DNA of 7,452 nt from Tenderia sp965602225 (lineage in GTDB: Bacteria; Pseudomonadota; Gammaproteobacteria; Tenderiales; Tenderiaceae), in the NCBI GenBank assembly GCA_965602225.1, contig CBFCYE010000067.1, positions 1 to 7,452 of the forward strand. Reading direction: 5' to 3'. The notes under the pieces are model-generated. The model was given only the letters and a program-made list of their open reading frames with translations. It did not search any database and had not been told where the DNA came from. Position numbers and translations under genes: made by a program. Of the stretch, positions 1-5,641 are shown piece after piece (the first letter of the stretch is position 1; every line of letters begins with the position of its first letter).

Positions 1-348
1 AATGCGGTTGGTATGACGCCAGTGGTGCGTAAGGTGGCCTGTGGTGCCGCTGAAGATACCCCGTTTTATCAGGTGACCAATCTGGCCCGTACCCTGCGTG
101 AGTTGCAACAGGCCGGCGTTTGGTTGATCGGTGCTGCTGGTGAGACTGACGGCGATATCTACCAGACTGACCTGAAAGGCCCGTTGGCCCTGGTGATGGG
201 CGCAGAGGGCAAGGGCATGCGGCGTCTAACCCGTGAACATTGCGATCTGCTAGTTAAGATTCCCATGGCTGGTACGGTCGAGAGTCTGAATGTCTCTGTG
301 GCTACCGGTGTCTGTCTGTTTGAAGCCTTGAGACAGCGCCGGGCGTAG
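1..348 (+). CDS. rlmB: 23S rRNA (guanosine-2'-O-)-methyltransferase RlmB, C-terminal part
   Basis: This is the 3' portion of a SpoU/SPOUT-class RNA methyltransferase. It is open at the window edge: 115 codons are visible, against about 245 in the family. RlmB 2'-O-methylates a conserved guanosine in the peptidyl-transferase region of 23S rRNA (G2251 in E. coli) using S-adenosylmethionine. The visible part opens with NAVGMTPVVRKVACGA and carries the trefoil-knot SAM-binding motifs: LALVMGAEGKGMRRLTRE (motif 2) and IPMAGTVESLNVSVATG (motif 3), ending in the typical EALRQRR tail. The reading frame is clean to the TAG at 346-348. In Pseudomonas the same gene lies directly upstream of rpsF, as here. 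Nothing in the visible part is unusual. The identification is firm; the true start lies outside the window. Confidence 0.96.
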   Translation, partial: NAVGMTPVVRKVACGAAEDTPFYQVTNLARTLRELQQAGVWLIGAAGETDGDIYQTDLKGPLALVMGAEGKGMRRLTREHCDLLVKIPMAGTVESLNVSVATGVCLFEALRQRRA

Positions 349-372
349 AGCGGGGTTGCCGGCGTCGTTTTT
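337..372 (+). terminator. Weak hairpin at the end of rlmB
   Basis: CGCCGG (337-342) pairs with CCGGCG (359-364) across a 16-nt loop and is followed by TCGTTTTT. The stem overlaps the last codons and the stop of rlmB. The long loop and short stem make it a poor intrinsic terminator. It may act with the hairpin at 420-440, or be chance. Confidence 0.25.
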
Positions 373-418
373 GAATACGCCATAGCAATGGCGGGTGTGA
401 TCCGTCCTACATTTATTT

Positions 419-444
419 GAAGCCCTCTAATCAGGGCTTTGATT
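419..444 (+). terminator. Candidate terminator after rlmB
   Basis: AAGCCCT (420-426) pairs perfectly with AGGGCTT (433-439) over the 6-nt loop CTAATC, and a G-U pair extends the stem (419/440). The downstream tail is TTTGATT, so the U-tract is poor. Its place between the rlmB stop and the rpsF promoter fits a transcription boundary. The symmetric A-rich flank would also let it work weakly on the other strand. Confidence 0.42.
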
Positions 445-471
445 GCATATCTACTTGAATTCCAGTAAAAT
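443..471 (+). promoter_or_regulatory. Sigma70-type promoter of the rpsF operon
   Basis: TTGCAT (443-448) and TAAAAT (466-471) are separated by exactly 17 bp, a good match to the -35/-10 consensus. Transcription would start around 478-480 and give a leader of about 90 nt before the rpsF ATG at 567. The position, just after the rlmB terminator candidate and before a ribosomal-protein operon, supports the call. The start site is inferred, not seen. Confidence 0.7.
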
Positions 472-480
472 CGCGACCCT

Positions 481-561
481 TATCGCCTCGGGCTAGCCCT
501 GTTGGCGGTATCCTCCTTGCCTTACTGCATGTGCAGAAGGCTTTTATTAATCCATAGGGAG
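481..561 (+). promoter_or_regulatory. Structured leader of rpsF, possible autoregulatory region
   Basis: The leader folds into two hairpins. Hairpin 1 pairs UAUCGCC (481-487) with GGCGGUA (504-510) and contains an inner GGG/CCC stem (490-492/497-499). Hairpin 2 (519-541) pairs GCCTT, a bulged A, then CTGC with GCAG and AAGGC over an ATGT loop, and is followed by TTTT (542-545), so it looks like a terminator. In addition, CTCCTT (513-518) is complementary to the rpsF Shine-Dalgarno AGGGAG (556-561), with one G-U pair. In many bacteria the S6:S18 complex represses its own mRNA through a leader motif with a bulged CCG. I find no CCG in this leader, so a link to that motif is only positional. Confidence 0.45.
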
Positions 562-566
562 TATCT

Positions 567-983
567 ATGAGACATTATGAAGTTATATTCCTGGTCCATC
601 CCGACCAGAGTGAACAGGTTACAGCGATGGTTGAGCGTTATCGTTCAATCGTTGAGTCAGATGGTGGAGAGATCCATCGTCTGGAAGATTGGGGCCGTCG
701 TCAGCTGGCATACCCAATTGCCAAAGCCCATAAAGCCCACTACGTACTGATGAATATTGAATGTTCGCAAAACAGCATTGATGAGCTGGGTAACGCATTC
801 CGTTTCAACGACGCAGTGATCCGTAACATGGTTATCCGTCGTGACGAACCTGTGACTGAGATGTCTATCCTGCTGAAGAGCAAGGAAGATGAACGTCCTG
901 CACGTCCTCCACGTGAAGATCGCCCTGCATATGTAGCACCTGCTGCACCTGCTGCTGATTCTGCACCTGCTACTGAGGCGTAA
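567..983 (+). CDS. rpsF: 30S ribosomal protein bS6
   Basis: The 138-residue protein starts MRHYEVIFLVHPDQSEQV, the usual bS6 beginning. Residues 1 to about 95 form the ferredoxin-like fold, including the conserved stretches LEDWGRRQLAYPIAKAHKAHYVLM and FRFNDAVIRNMVIRRDEPV. bS6 pairs with bS18 on the platform of the 30S subunit, next to 16S helices 22-23. From about residue 105 there is a disordered tail rich in Ala, Pro, Asp and Glu, a few residues longer than in E. coli. In some gammaproteobacteria RimK adds glutamates to the bS6 C-terminus; here the tail ends TEA. The ATG has a good Shine-Dalgarno, AGGGAG at 556-561, 5 nt upstream. priB follows after 8 nt and rpsR after that, so this is the first gene of the operon. 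Confidence 0.98.
   Translation: MRHYEVIFLVHPDQSEQVTAMVERYRSIVESDGGEIHRLEDWGRRQLAYPIAKAHKAHYVLMNIECSQNSIDELGNAFRFNDAVIRNMVIRRDEPVTEMSILLKSKEDERPARPPREDRPAYVAPAAPAADSAPATEA
936..971 (+). repeat. Three copies of GCACCTGCT in the rpsF tail
   Basis: The 9-bp unit GCACCTGCT occurs at 936-944, 945-953 and 963-971. The first two copies are in tandem and the third follows a 9-bp spacer of related sequence. Each copy encodes Ala-Pro-Ala, so this is the low-complexity part of the bS6 tail and could expand or shrink without breaking the frame. Confidence 0.85.
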
Positions 984-991
984 TTACAAGT

Positions 992-1294
992 TTGGATAAT
1001 CAACTGGTGCTAGCAGGCACTGTCTGCAAGGCACCAGAGACACGTTACAACCCAGCGGGTATTCCTCTAACGCGGTTTTCGTTAGAGCACCGCTCCCGCC
1101 AGAAAGAGGCGGGGCTGGATAGAGAGGCCTTTTGTCGAATTGTGGTGATTGCCACTGGCAGGGAACTTTCTAACAAGGCCAAGGCCTTGAGTGAAGGGCA
1201 GGTAGTCAGCATAAGCGGTTTTATTGCCCGTGCTGACAGCCGGCAGGGAGAGGCAAGAATTATCCTGCATGCCGAGAACATCCAGCAGTTGTAA
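992..1294 (+). CDS. priB: Primosomal replication protein PriB
   Basis: The 100-residue protein is a small single-domain OB-fold, single-stranded-DNA-binding protein of the PriB family, which helps PriA reload DnaB at stalled forks. The N-terminus MDNQLVLAGTVCKAPETRYNPAGIP aligns without gaps to E. coli PriB (MTNRLVLSGTVCRAP...), followed by FSLEHRSRQKEAG and a C-terminal ILHAENIQ that matches the family's LHAEQIE. Length is normal (about 104 in E. coli). This alignment fixes the start at a TTG (992-994), since no in-frame ATG or GTG lies nearby upstream. Ribosome-binding support is poor: GAGG at 975-978 is 13 nt away and lies inside rpsF. The 8-nt gap to rpsF suggests translation by coupling. 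A TTG start with a distant SD should keep PriB well below the ribosomal proteins on either side. Confidence 0.93.
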   Translation: MDNQLVLAGTVCKAPETRYNPAGIPLTRFSLEHRSRQKEAGLDREAFCRIVVIATGRELSNKAKALSEGQVVSISGFIARADSRQGEARIILHAENIQQL

Positions 1295-1330
1295 CAATGG
1301 ATCACGAATAAACTATTTTAGGAGATCAAC

Positions 1331-1561
1331 ATGGCTCGTTATTTTCGTCGTCGTAAGTTCTGCCGTTTTACTGCAGAAGGCACCAAAGAGATCGATTACA
1401 AAGATCTGAACACCTTGAAGGCATATGTTACTGAGACTGGTAAGATTGTTCCTAGTCGTATCACTGGCACCAAGGCTAAGTACCAGCGTCAGCTGTCAAC
1501 AGCTATCAAACGTGCTCGTTACGTTGCACTGTTGCCTTACAGCGACGCGCACGAAAGTTAA
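1331..1561 (+). CDS. rpsR: 30S ribosomal protein bS18
   Basis: The 76-residue protein MARYFRRRKFCRFTAEG...SRITGTKAKYQRQLSTAIKRARYVALLPYSDAH is a full-length, highly conserved bS18. It binds 16S rRNA as a heterodimer with bS6 on the 30S platform, which is why the two genes share an operon. The basic N-terminus (RRRKFCRF) and the central IVPSRITGTKAKYQRQL block are the family signatures. The start is clear: an AGGAG at 1320-1324 lies 6 nt before the ATG. It sits 36 nt after priB and is the last gene before a strong terminator. In other bacteria the bS6:bS18 complex controls the operon. Confidence 0.98.
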   Translation: MARYFRRRKFCRFTAEGTKEIDYKDLNTLKAYVTETGKIVPSRITGTKAKYQRQLSTAIKRARYVALLPYSDAHES

Positions 1562-1565
1562 GTTT

Positions 1566-1595
1566 AATGCCGGCCTAGGCCGGCATTTGTTTTTT
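1566..1595 (+). terminator. Strong intrinsic terminator after rpsR
   Basis: AATGCCGGC (1566-1574) pairs perfectly with GCCGGCATT (1579-1587) over a CTAG loop, followed by TGTTTTTT. The hairpin is a 22-bp perfect palindrome. It begins 4 nt after the rpsR stop and ends the rpsF-priB-rpsR unit. Confidence 0.92.
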
Positions 1596-1621
1596 CTAGA
1601 GACAGGGCCAGGATTACTGAC

Positions 1622-2539
1622 ATGCGTGCGCTAGCAACATACATCATGCGTGGGCCTGTTCAGGCAGTGCTGGTAACAACGGCGCTGGCCCTGGTTTCGT
1701 TAATCCCCGTATTGGGGATGGTTAGTGTGTTGAGCGGGGCGGCTGTTGCTCTGGTAACGCTGCGCCACGGTGCCAAACAGGGTTTGCTGGTTATTCTAGG
1801 TGCCAGCTTGTTGGCCAGCATTTTTATGTATTCTGTCTTTGGCACAATGATTTTAGGGCTGATGTTTGCCTTGTTATTGTGGTTGCCATTGCTGTGCCTG
1901 GCTCTGGTGTTGCGTAGCAGCAGTTCCTGGTCAATGGTGCTGGATGCAGCGGCAGCGCTTGGTGTTGCCGGTATTACGCTGTTTTATCTGCTCATTGGTG
2001 ATCCGCTGCAGTTTTGGCAGATGGCCTTGGGGAAGATGCTGGAGCTTATGAATTCTCAGGACGGCATGGCCGATCTGGGGCAGATTGAGCAACAGATTCC
2101 AGTCATTGCCGAGTGGATGACAGGCATGCTGGCAGCAGCGCTGGTTATGGGCTTGGTGTTGAGCATGATGCTGGCGAGATGGTGGCAGGCCTTGCTGTTT
2201 AATCCTGATGGTTTTCAGCAGGAGTTTTACGGTCTGCGTCAGAGCAAAATTGCTGCGTTAACTGTGTCGGTGATTTTGTTGTTTAGTCTGTTCGACCTTG
2301 GTGTGATCAGCAATCTTGCGGGTGACGTCATGATCACCGTAGTGGTGGTTTACAGTATTGTCGGTCTGGCTCTGATACACGCCCTGGTGGCGAAATCAGG
2401 TAAGCATTCGGCCTGGTTGGTGGGCATCTATGTGCTGATGTTTATCATACCTCCGCAGATGATGTTGGCCCTGGCCAGTGCGGGTTTTGTCGATAGTTGG
2501 TTAGATTTTAGGAAGCGTTTACCGGCTGCGAAGCAGTAA
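1622..2539 (+). CDS. DUF2232 (YybS-like) multi-pass membrane protein
   Basis: This is a 305-residue, very hydrophobic inner-membrane protein of unknown function. Hydrophobic stretches suggest about eight membrane segments, near residues 12-34, 52-72, 74-97, 104-125, 164-186, 208-228, 235-256 and 263-288. A more polar loop (about 128-162, MNSQDGMADLGQIEQQ) lies in the middle. The C-terminus ends SAGFVDSWLDFRKRLPAAKQ; the aromatic-acidic-basic DxWxDFRKR motif just after the last membrane helix is typical of the DUF2232 family. Pseudomonas has a gene of this type in the same place, between rpsR and rplI, and in Bacillus the relative yybS also lies close to rplI and the helicase gene. The preferred ATG (1622) has AGGA (1610-1613) 8 nt upstream; a second ATG at codon 9 (1646) is less likely. 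No catalytic motif is visible, so transport, scaffold or envelope roles remain open. The family call rests on position and topology more than on motifs. Confidence 0.85.
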   Translation: MRALATYIMRGPVQAVLVTTALALVSLIPVLGMVSVLSGAAVALVTLRHGAKQGLLVILGASLLASIFMYSVFGTMILGLMFALLLWLPLLCLALVLRSSSSWSMVLDAAAALGVAGITLFYLLIGDPLQFWQMALGKMLELMNSQDGMADLGQIEQQIPVIAEWMTGMLAAALVMGLVLSMMLARWWQALLFNPDGFQQEFYGLRQSKIAALTVSVILLFSLFDLGVISNLAGDVMITVVVVYSIVGLALIHALVAKSGKHSAWLVGIYVLMFIIPPQMMLALASAGFVDSWLDFRKRLPAAKQ

Positions 2540-2556
2540 GGCTGGGAGACGCGTTT

Positions 2557-2572
2557 TTAGTTAGTAAGTTAG
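2557..2572 (+). repeat. Four-copy TTAG micro-repeat
   Basis: The spacer before rplI reads TTAG-TTAG-TAAG-TTAG, four tetranucleotide units with one changed base. It is non-coding and lies in an AT-rich leader segment. It may simply be low-complexity DNA. Confidence 0.6.
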
Positions 2573-2598
2573 CTTGAATAATTAAGCAGAGGTGTAAG

Positions 2599-3048
2599 AT
2601 GCAAATAATCTTGTTGGATAAGGTAACAAACTTGGGCAACCTGGGTGACCAGGTAAATGTTCGTCCTGGTTATGGTCGCAATTTCCTGATTCCTAACGGT
2701 AAAGCTGTTATGGCAACACCGGACAACAAGGCCCACTTTGAAGCACGTCGTGCAGAGCTTGAAAAAGCTGCTGCAGATGTTTTGGCTATAGCCCAGACAC
2801 GTGCAGAGAAGATCAACGGTTCTACTGTTGAGATTGCCGGTAAAGCAGGTGATGAAGGCAAATTGTTCGGTTCTATTGGTACTGTTGATATTGCTGAAGC
2901 AGTTTCAGCGGCAGGTACTGAAGTTGCCAAGCAGGAAGTTCGTTTGCCTGAAGGTCCATTGCGTCATCTAGGTGAATTTGATGTTGAACTGCAGTTGCAT
3001 ACAGATGTGAGTGCGACCGTTAAGGTCTCGATCGTCCCTGCGACTTAA
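2599..3048 (+). CDS. rplI: 50S ribosomal protein bL9
   Basis: The 149-residue protein MQIILLDKVTNLGNLGDQVNVRPGYGRNFLIPNGKAV... is a complete bL9, the same length as in E. coli. The N-terminal domain (1 to about 50) carries the 23S rRNA-binding PGYGRNFLIP signature. A long Ala/Glu-rich connecting helix (about 42-75) follows, then the C-terminal domain with GKLFGSIGTVDIAEAV and the final HTDVSATVKVSIVP strand. bL9 sits at the base of the L1 stalk and reaches toward neighbouring ribosomes; it helps maintain reading frame. The start has a strong Shine-Dalgarno, GAGGTG at 2589-2594. The gene lies 59 nt after the DUF2232 gene, and no convincing promoter is seen between them. A strong terminator follows. 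Confidence 0.98.
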   Translation: MQIILLDKVTNLGNLGDQVNVRPGYGRNFLIPNGKAVMATPDNKAHFEARRAELEKAAADVLAIAQTRAEKINGSTVEIAGKAGDEGKLFGSIGTVDIAEAVSAAGTEVAKQEVRLPEGPLRHLGEFDVELQLHTDVSATVKVSIVPAT

Positions 3049-3067
3049 GTTTTAGTCTATGTGGTTT

Positions 3068-3103
3068 AAGGCCGGTGGACGTTCTGTCCACCGGCCTTTT
3101 TTT
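3068..3103 (+). terminator. Strong intrinsic terminator after rplI
   Basis: A 13-bp perfect stem pairs AAGGCCGGTGGAC (3068-3080) with GTCCACCGGCCTT (3086-3098) over the loop GTTCT, and runs into seven T (3097-3103). It should stop transcription efficiently before dnaB. Confidence 0.95.
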
Positions 3104-3107
3104 AGGC

Positions 3108-3136
3108 TTGTCTTTTTCCCTGGCATGTCGCATTGT
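3108..3136 (+). promoter_or_regulatory. Weak candidate promoter for dnaB-alr
   Basis: TTGTCT (3108-3113) and CATTGT (3131-3136) are 17 bp apart. The -10 element matches the consensus poorly (3 of 6). It is proposed mainly because a strong terminator lies immediately upstream and dnaB needs transcription from somewhere in 3104-3170. Treat it as tentative. Confidence 0.25.
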
Positions 3137-3170
3137 TACTCTGTTTTGATCACAGCTGTTGAATAGAAAA

Positions 3171-4568
3171 ATGCCTGAATTCCCCTCAATTCCTTACGCG
3201 CAAGATGAAGTCTTAGCGGCGCTAAAAGTCCCGCCCCATTCGATCGAGGCCGAGCAATCTTTGCTAGGTGGCTTGATGCTGGAAAACAGTACCTGGGATC
3301 AGGTCAGTGAAATCGTTGTTGAGGATGACTTTTATCGCAAGGATCACCGCCTGATCTTTCGTGCGATTCGTAGTTTGTCTGAAAATAGCACGCCGTTTGA
3401 TGTGGTGACTCTGTCTGAGTGGCTGGAGAATAATAACGAGCAGGACAATGCCGGTGGTCTGTCATACCTGGGTATGCTGGCCAATAACACTCCAAGTGCA
3501 GCCAACATCAAGGCCTACGCCAAGATTGTGAGCGAACGTTCGGTGCTGCGTTCCTTGATTGGTATTGGTACCAAGATCAGCGACAGTGGTTTTAATACCG
3601 AAGGGCGCAACAGCAGTGAGTTGCTGGATGATGCCGAGCGCATGGTGTTTGAAATTGCCGAGCGCGGTGCAAACCAGAAGGGTGGTTTTTCAGCCATCAA
3701 GGATGTTCTGGTCAGTGTGGTTGATCGTATCGACCAGCTGTTTAATCAAGATGGTTCTATCACCGGACTGCCTACTGGGTATAACGATCTTGATGAGATG
3801 ACCTCTGGCCTACAGCAGGGTGATTTGATTATCGTCGCCGGTCGTCCTTCCATGGGTAAGACTACCTTTTCAATGAATATTGCCGAGCATGCGGCCATGA
3901 CCTGCGATAAACCCGTGGCGGTATTCAGTATGGAAATGCCGGCCGATTCATTGGCAATGCGTATGATTTCTTCGCTTGGTCGTATCGACCAGAACAAGGT
4001 GCGTAGCGGTAAGTTGGGTGATGACGATTGGCCACGACTGACCTCGGCGATTGGTATGTTGCAGGAAAAACCTCTCTTTATAGATGATACCGGTGGCCTG
4101 TCACCCAATGAGCTACGAGCCCGTTGTCGGCGCCTGACGCGTGAGCATGGCCAGCTTGGCTTGGTGGTCATCGATTATCTGCAGTTGATGCAGGTGCCGG
4201 GTTTTAAAGAGAATCGTACCGCTGAGATCTCAGAAATTTCACGCTCACTCAAGGGTTTGGCCAAAGAGTTGAATGTGCCGGTGATTGCCTTATCACAGCT
4301 CAATCGTAGTCTTGAGCAACGTCCAGATAAACGCCCGGTTATGTCGGATTTGCGTGAGTCGGGTGCGATCGAGCAGGATGCCGACGTTATCATCTTTATC
4401 TATCGTGATGAGGTCTATAATGAAGAGAGTCCGGATAAGGGTACTGCTGAGATCTTGATTCGTAAACAACGTAATGGTCCTATCGGTTCAGTACGTTTGA
4501 CCTTTCTGGGTAAATACACCCGTTTTGAAAATTGCACTTTCGATGGTGGTTATGGGGACTATGAATGA
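3171..4568 (+). CDS. dnaB: Replicative DNA helicase DnaB
   Basis: DnaB is the hexameric 5'-3' helicase that unwinds DNA at the replication fork and recruits primase. With the ATG at 3171 the protein has 465 residues, close to the 471 of E. coli. The N-terminal domain begins at LKVPPHSIEAEQSLLGGLML (18-37) and includes TPSAANIKAYAKIV. After a linker (about 165-195), the RecA-like domain has Walker A GRPSMGKT (224-231), Walker B LVVIDYLQL (331-339), the SQLNRSLEQR segment and a C-terminal KQRNGPIG motif with the arginine-finger region (432-439). No intein or insertion interrupts it. A TTG at 3159 would add four residues, but neither start has a clear Shine-Dalgarno. ATG is preferred because the extra residues are not conserved. 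The gene ends in a 4-bp ATGA overlap with alr, as expected for a coupled pair. Confidence 0.97.
   Translation: MPEFPSIPYAQDEVLAALKVPPHSIEAEQSLLGGLMLENSTWDQVSEIVVEDDFYRKDHRLIFRAIRSLSENSTPFDVVTLSEWLENNNEQDNAGGLSYLGMLANNTPSAANIKAYAKIVSERSVLRSLIGIGTKISDSGFNTEGRNSSELLDDAERMVFEIAERGANQKGGFSAIKDVLVSVVDRIDQLFNQDGSITGLPTGYNDLDEMTSGLQQGDLIIVAGRPSMGKTTFSMNIAEHAAMTCDKPVAVFSMEMPADSLAMRMISSLGRIDQNKVRSGKLGDDDWPRLTSAIGMLQEKPLFIDDTGGLSPNELRARCRRLTREHGQLGLVVIDYLQLMQVPGFKENRTAEISEISRSLKGLAKELNVPVIALSQLNRSLEQRPDKRPVMSDLRESGAIEQDADVIIFIYRDEVYNEESPDKGTAEILIRKQRNGPIGSVRLTFLGKYTRFENCTFDGGYGDYE
4554..4558 (+). promoter_or_regulatory. Ribosome-binding site of alr inside dnaB
   Basis: GGGGA lies 6 nt upstream of the alr ATG (4565), within the last dnaB codons. 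It fixes the overlapping ATGA start and supports translational coupling. Confidence 0.7.
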
Positions 4569-5641
4569 TCGCTGCCGTTGAGGCGCATATCAATCTGACG
4601 GCGCTGGGCCATAATCTTGCGCGGGTGCGTCAGGCTGCGCCCAATTCAAAAGTCATGGCCGTTATCAAGGCCAATGCCTATGGTCACGGCATGGTGCAAG
4701 TAGCCAAGGCGCTTGCCGCTGCAGATGCCTTTGCCGTAGCGCGTCTGCAGGAGGCTGTGCAGCTGCGCCAGGCAGGAATCAAGAATGAGATTGTGGTTCT
4801 GGAAGGATTTCAGAATGCCGCAGAATTAATAGAATTTTCACAACATGGGCTGCAGGCTGTGGTGCATCAGCCAACCCAGATTGAGTTGTTGCGACGGACT
4901 CAGTTGCAAACACCTATACAGGTTTGGCTCAAGGTTGATTCAGGTATGCATCGGATGGGGGTGGCCCCAGAGGCTGTGCAGGCATGCTGGAAAGTGTTGC
5001 AGAAAATAGAATCTGTAGCGACGGTACGCTTGATGACCCACCTGGCCAGTGCTGATGACCGCCGCAGTGAACAAACTCAACAACAGCTGGATGTCTTCAG
5101 GCGGGCGACTGCGGGGATAAAGGCTGAAACCAGTATTGCCAATTCAGCCGGTATTCTGGGCTGGCCAGAAACGCATAGTGACTGGGTGCGCCCCGGCATC
5201 ATGCTCTACGGTGTCTCACCCTTCCTGGATGGTTGGGGGATCGATGAGGGGCTTGAACTGGTCATGTCGCTGACATCACGTCTGATTGCAGTCAAACACT
5301 TCAAGAAAGGTGATGCGATTGGTTATGGTGCCAGTTGGTCTTGTCCCGAGGATATGCCGATCGGAATAGTCTCTTGTGGCTACGGCGATGGTTATCCGCG
5401 TCATGCTGTGCCCGGTACGTTGGTGATGGTCAATGGCATGCCAACACCATTGTTGGGTCGGGTATCGATGGATACCATCTGTGTCGACCTACGGCAGCAA
5501 CCCAATGCCGAGATCGGTGACGTCGTACTATTGTGGGGTGAGAGCATGCCGGTGGAAGAGATTGCCCAGTCCGCTACAACCATTCCTTACGAAATTCTTT
5601 GTTCTGTGACCCAGCGGGTTCAATTTCAGTACATAACCTAG
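4565..5641 (+). CDS. alr: Alanine racemase (PLP-dependent)
   Basis: This 358-residue enzyme interconverts L- and D-alanine and supplies D-alanine for peptidoglycan. The N-terminal TIM-barrel holds the PLP-binding motif AVIKANAYGHG with Lys35 as the Schiff-base lysine. KVDSGMHRMG (123-132) follows with the conserved arginine R130, then the IANSAG (191-196) and WVRPGIMLYG (207-216) segments that contact the cofactor. The C-terminal beta domain has the second catalytic base in GYGASW (Tyr254), then GYGDGYPRH, GRVSMD (298-303) and IPYEILC (340-346). All expected catalytic residues are present and the length is normal for the Alr/DadX family. The family alone does not separate a biosynthetic Alr from a catabolic DadX; coupling to dnaB, the position seen in E. 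coli and Pseudomonas, favours Alr. No obvious intrinsic terminator follows. Confidence 0.97.
   Translation: MIAAVEAHINLTALGHNLARVRQAAPNSKVMAVIKANAYGHGMVQVAKALAAADAFAVARLQEAVQLRQAGIKNEIVVLEGFQNAAELIEFSQHGLQAVVHQPTQIELLRRTQLQTPIQVWLKVDSGMHRMGVAPEAVQACWKVLQKIESVATVRLMTHLASADDRRSEQTQQQLDVFRRATAGIKAETSIANSAGILGWPETHSDWVRPGIMLYGVSPFLDGWGIDEGLELVMSLTSRLIAVKHFKKGDAIGYGASWSCPEDMPIGIVSCGYGDGYPRHAVPGTLVMVNGMPTPLLGRVSMDTICVDLRQQPNAEIGDVVLLWGESMPVEEIAQSATTIPYEILCSVTQRVQFQYIT

Noticed and set aside
378..393. Perfect 6-bp hairpin CGCCAT/ATGGCG after rlmB
   Set aside because: No T-run follows on the + strand and no convergent gene exists on the other, so it is not a convincing terminator.
2554..2582. Promoter TTTTTA-N17-AATAAT before rplI
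   Set aside because: The -35 is poor, and transcription would begin on the rplI Shine-Dalgarno itself, leaving almost no leader.
3150..3165. Palindrome ACAGCTGT next to TGATCA before dnaB, possible operator
   Set aside because: Symmetry ends after 8 bp and matches no operator I can name; it is expected by chance at this length.
3159..3170. TTG start giving a four-residue longer DnaB
   Set aside because: No Shine-Dalgarno supports it, the added residues are not family-conserved, and an ATG follows at 3171.
3746..4171. 141-codon antisense frame within dnaB
   Set aside because: It lies wholly opposite a conserved helicase domain, has no ribosome-binding site and resembles no family.
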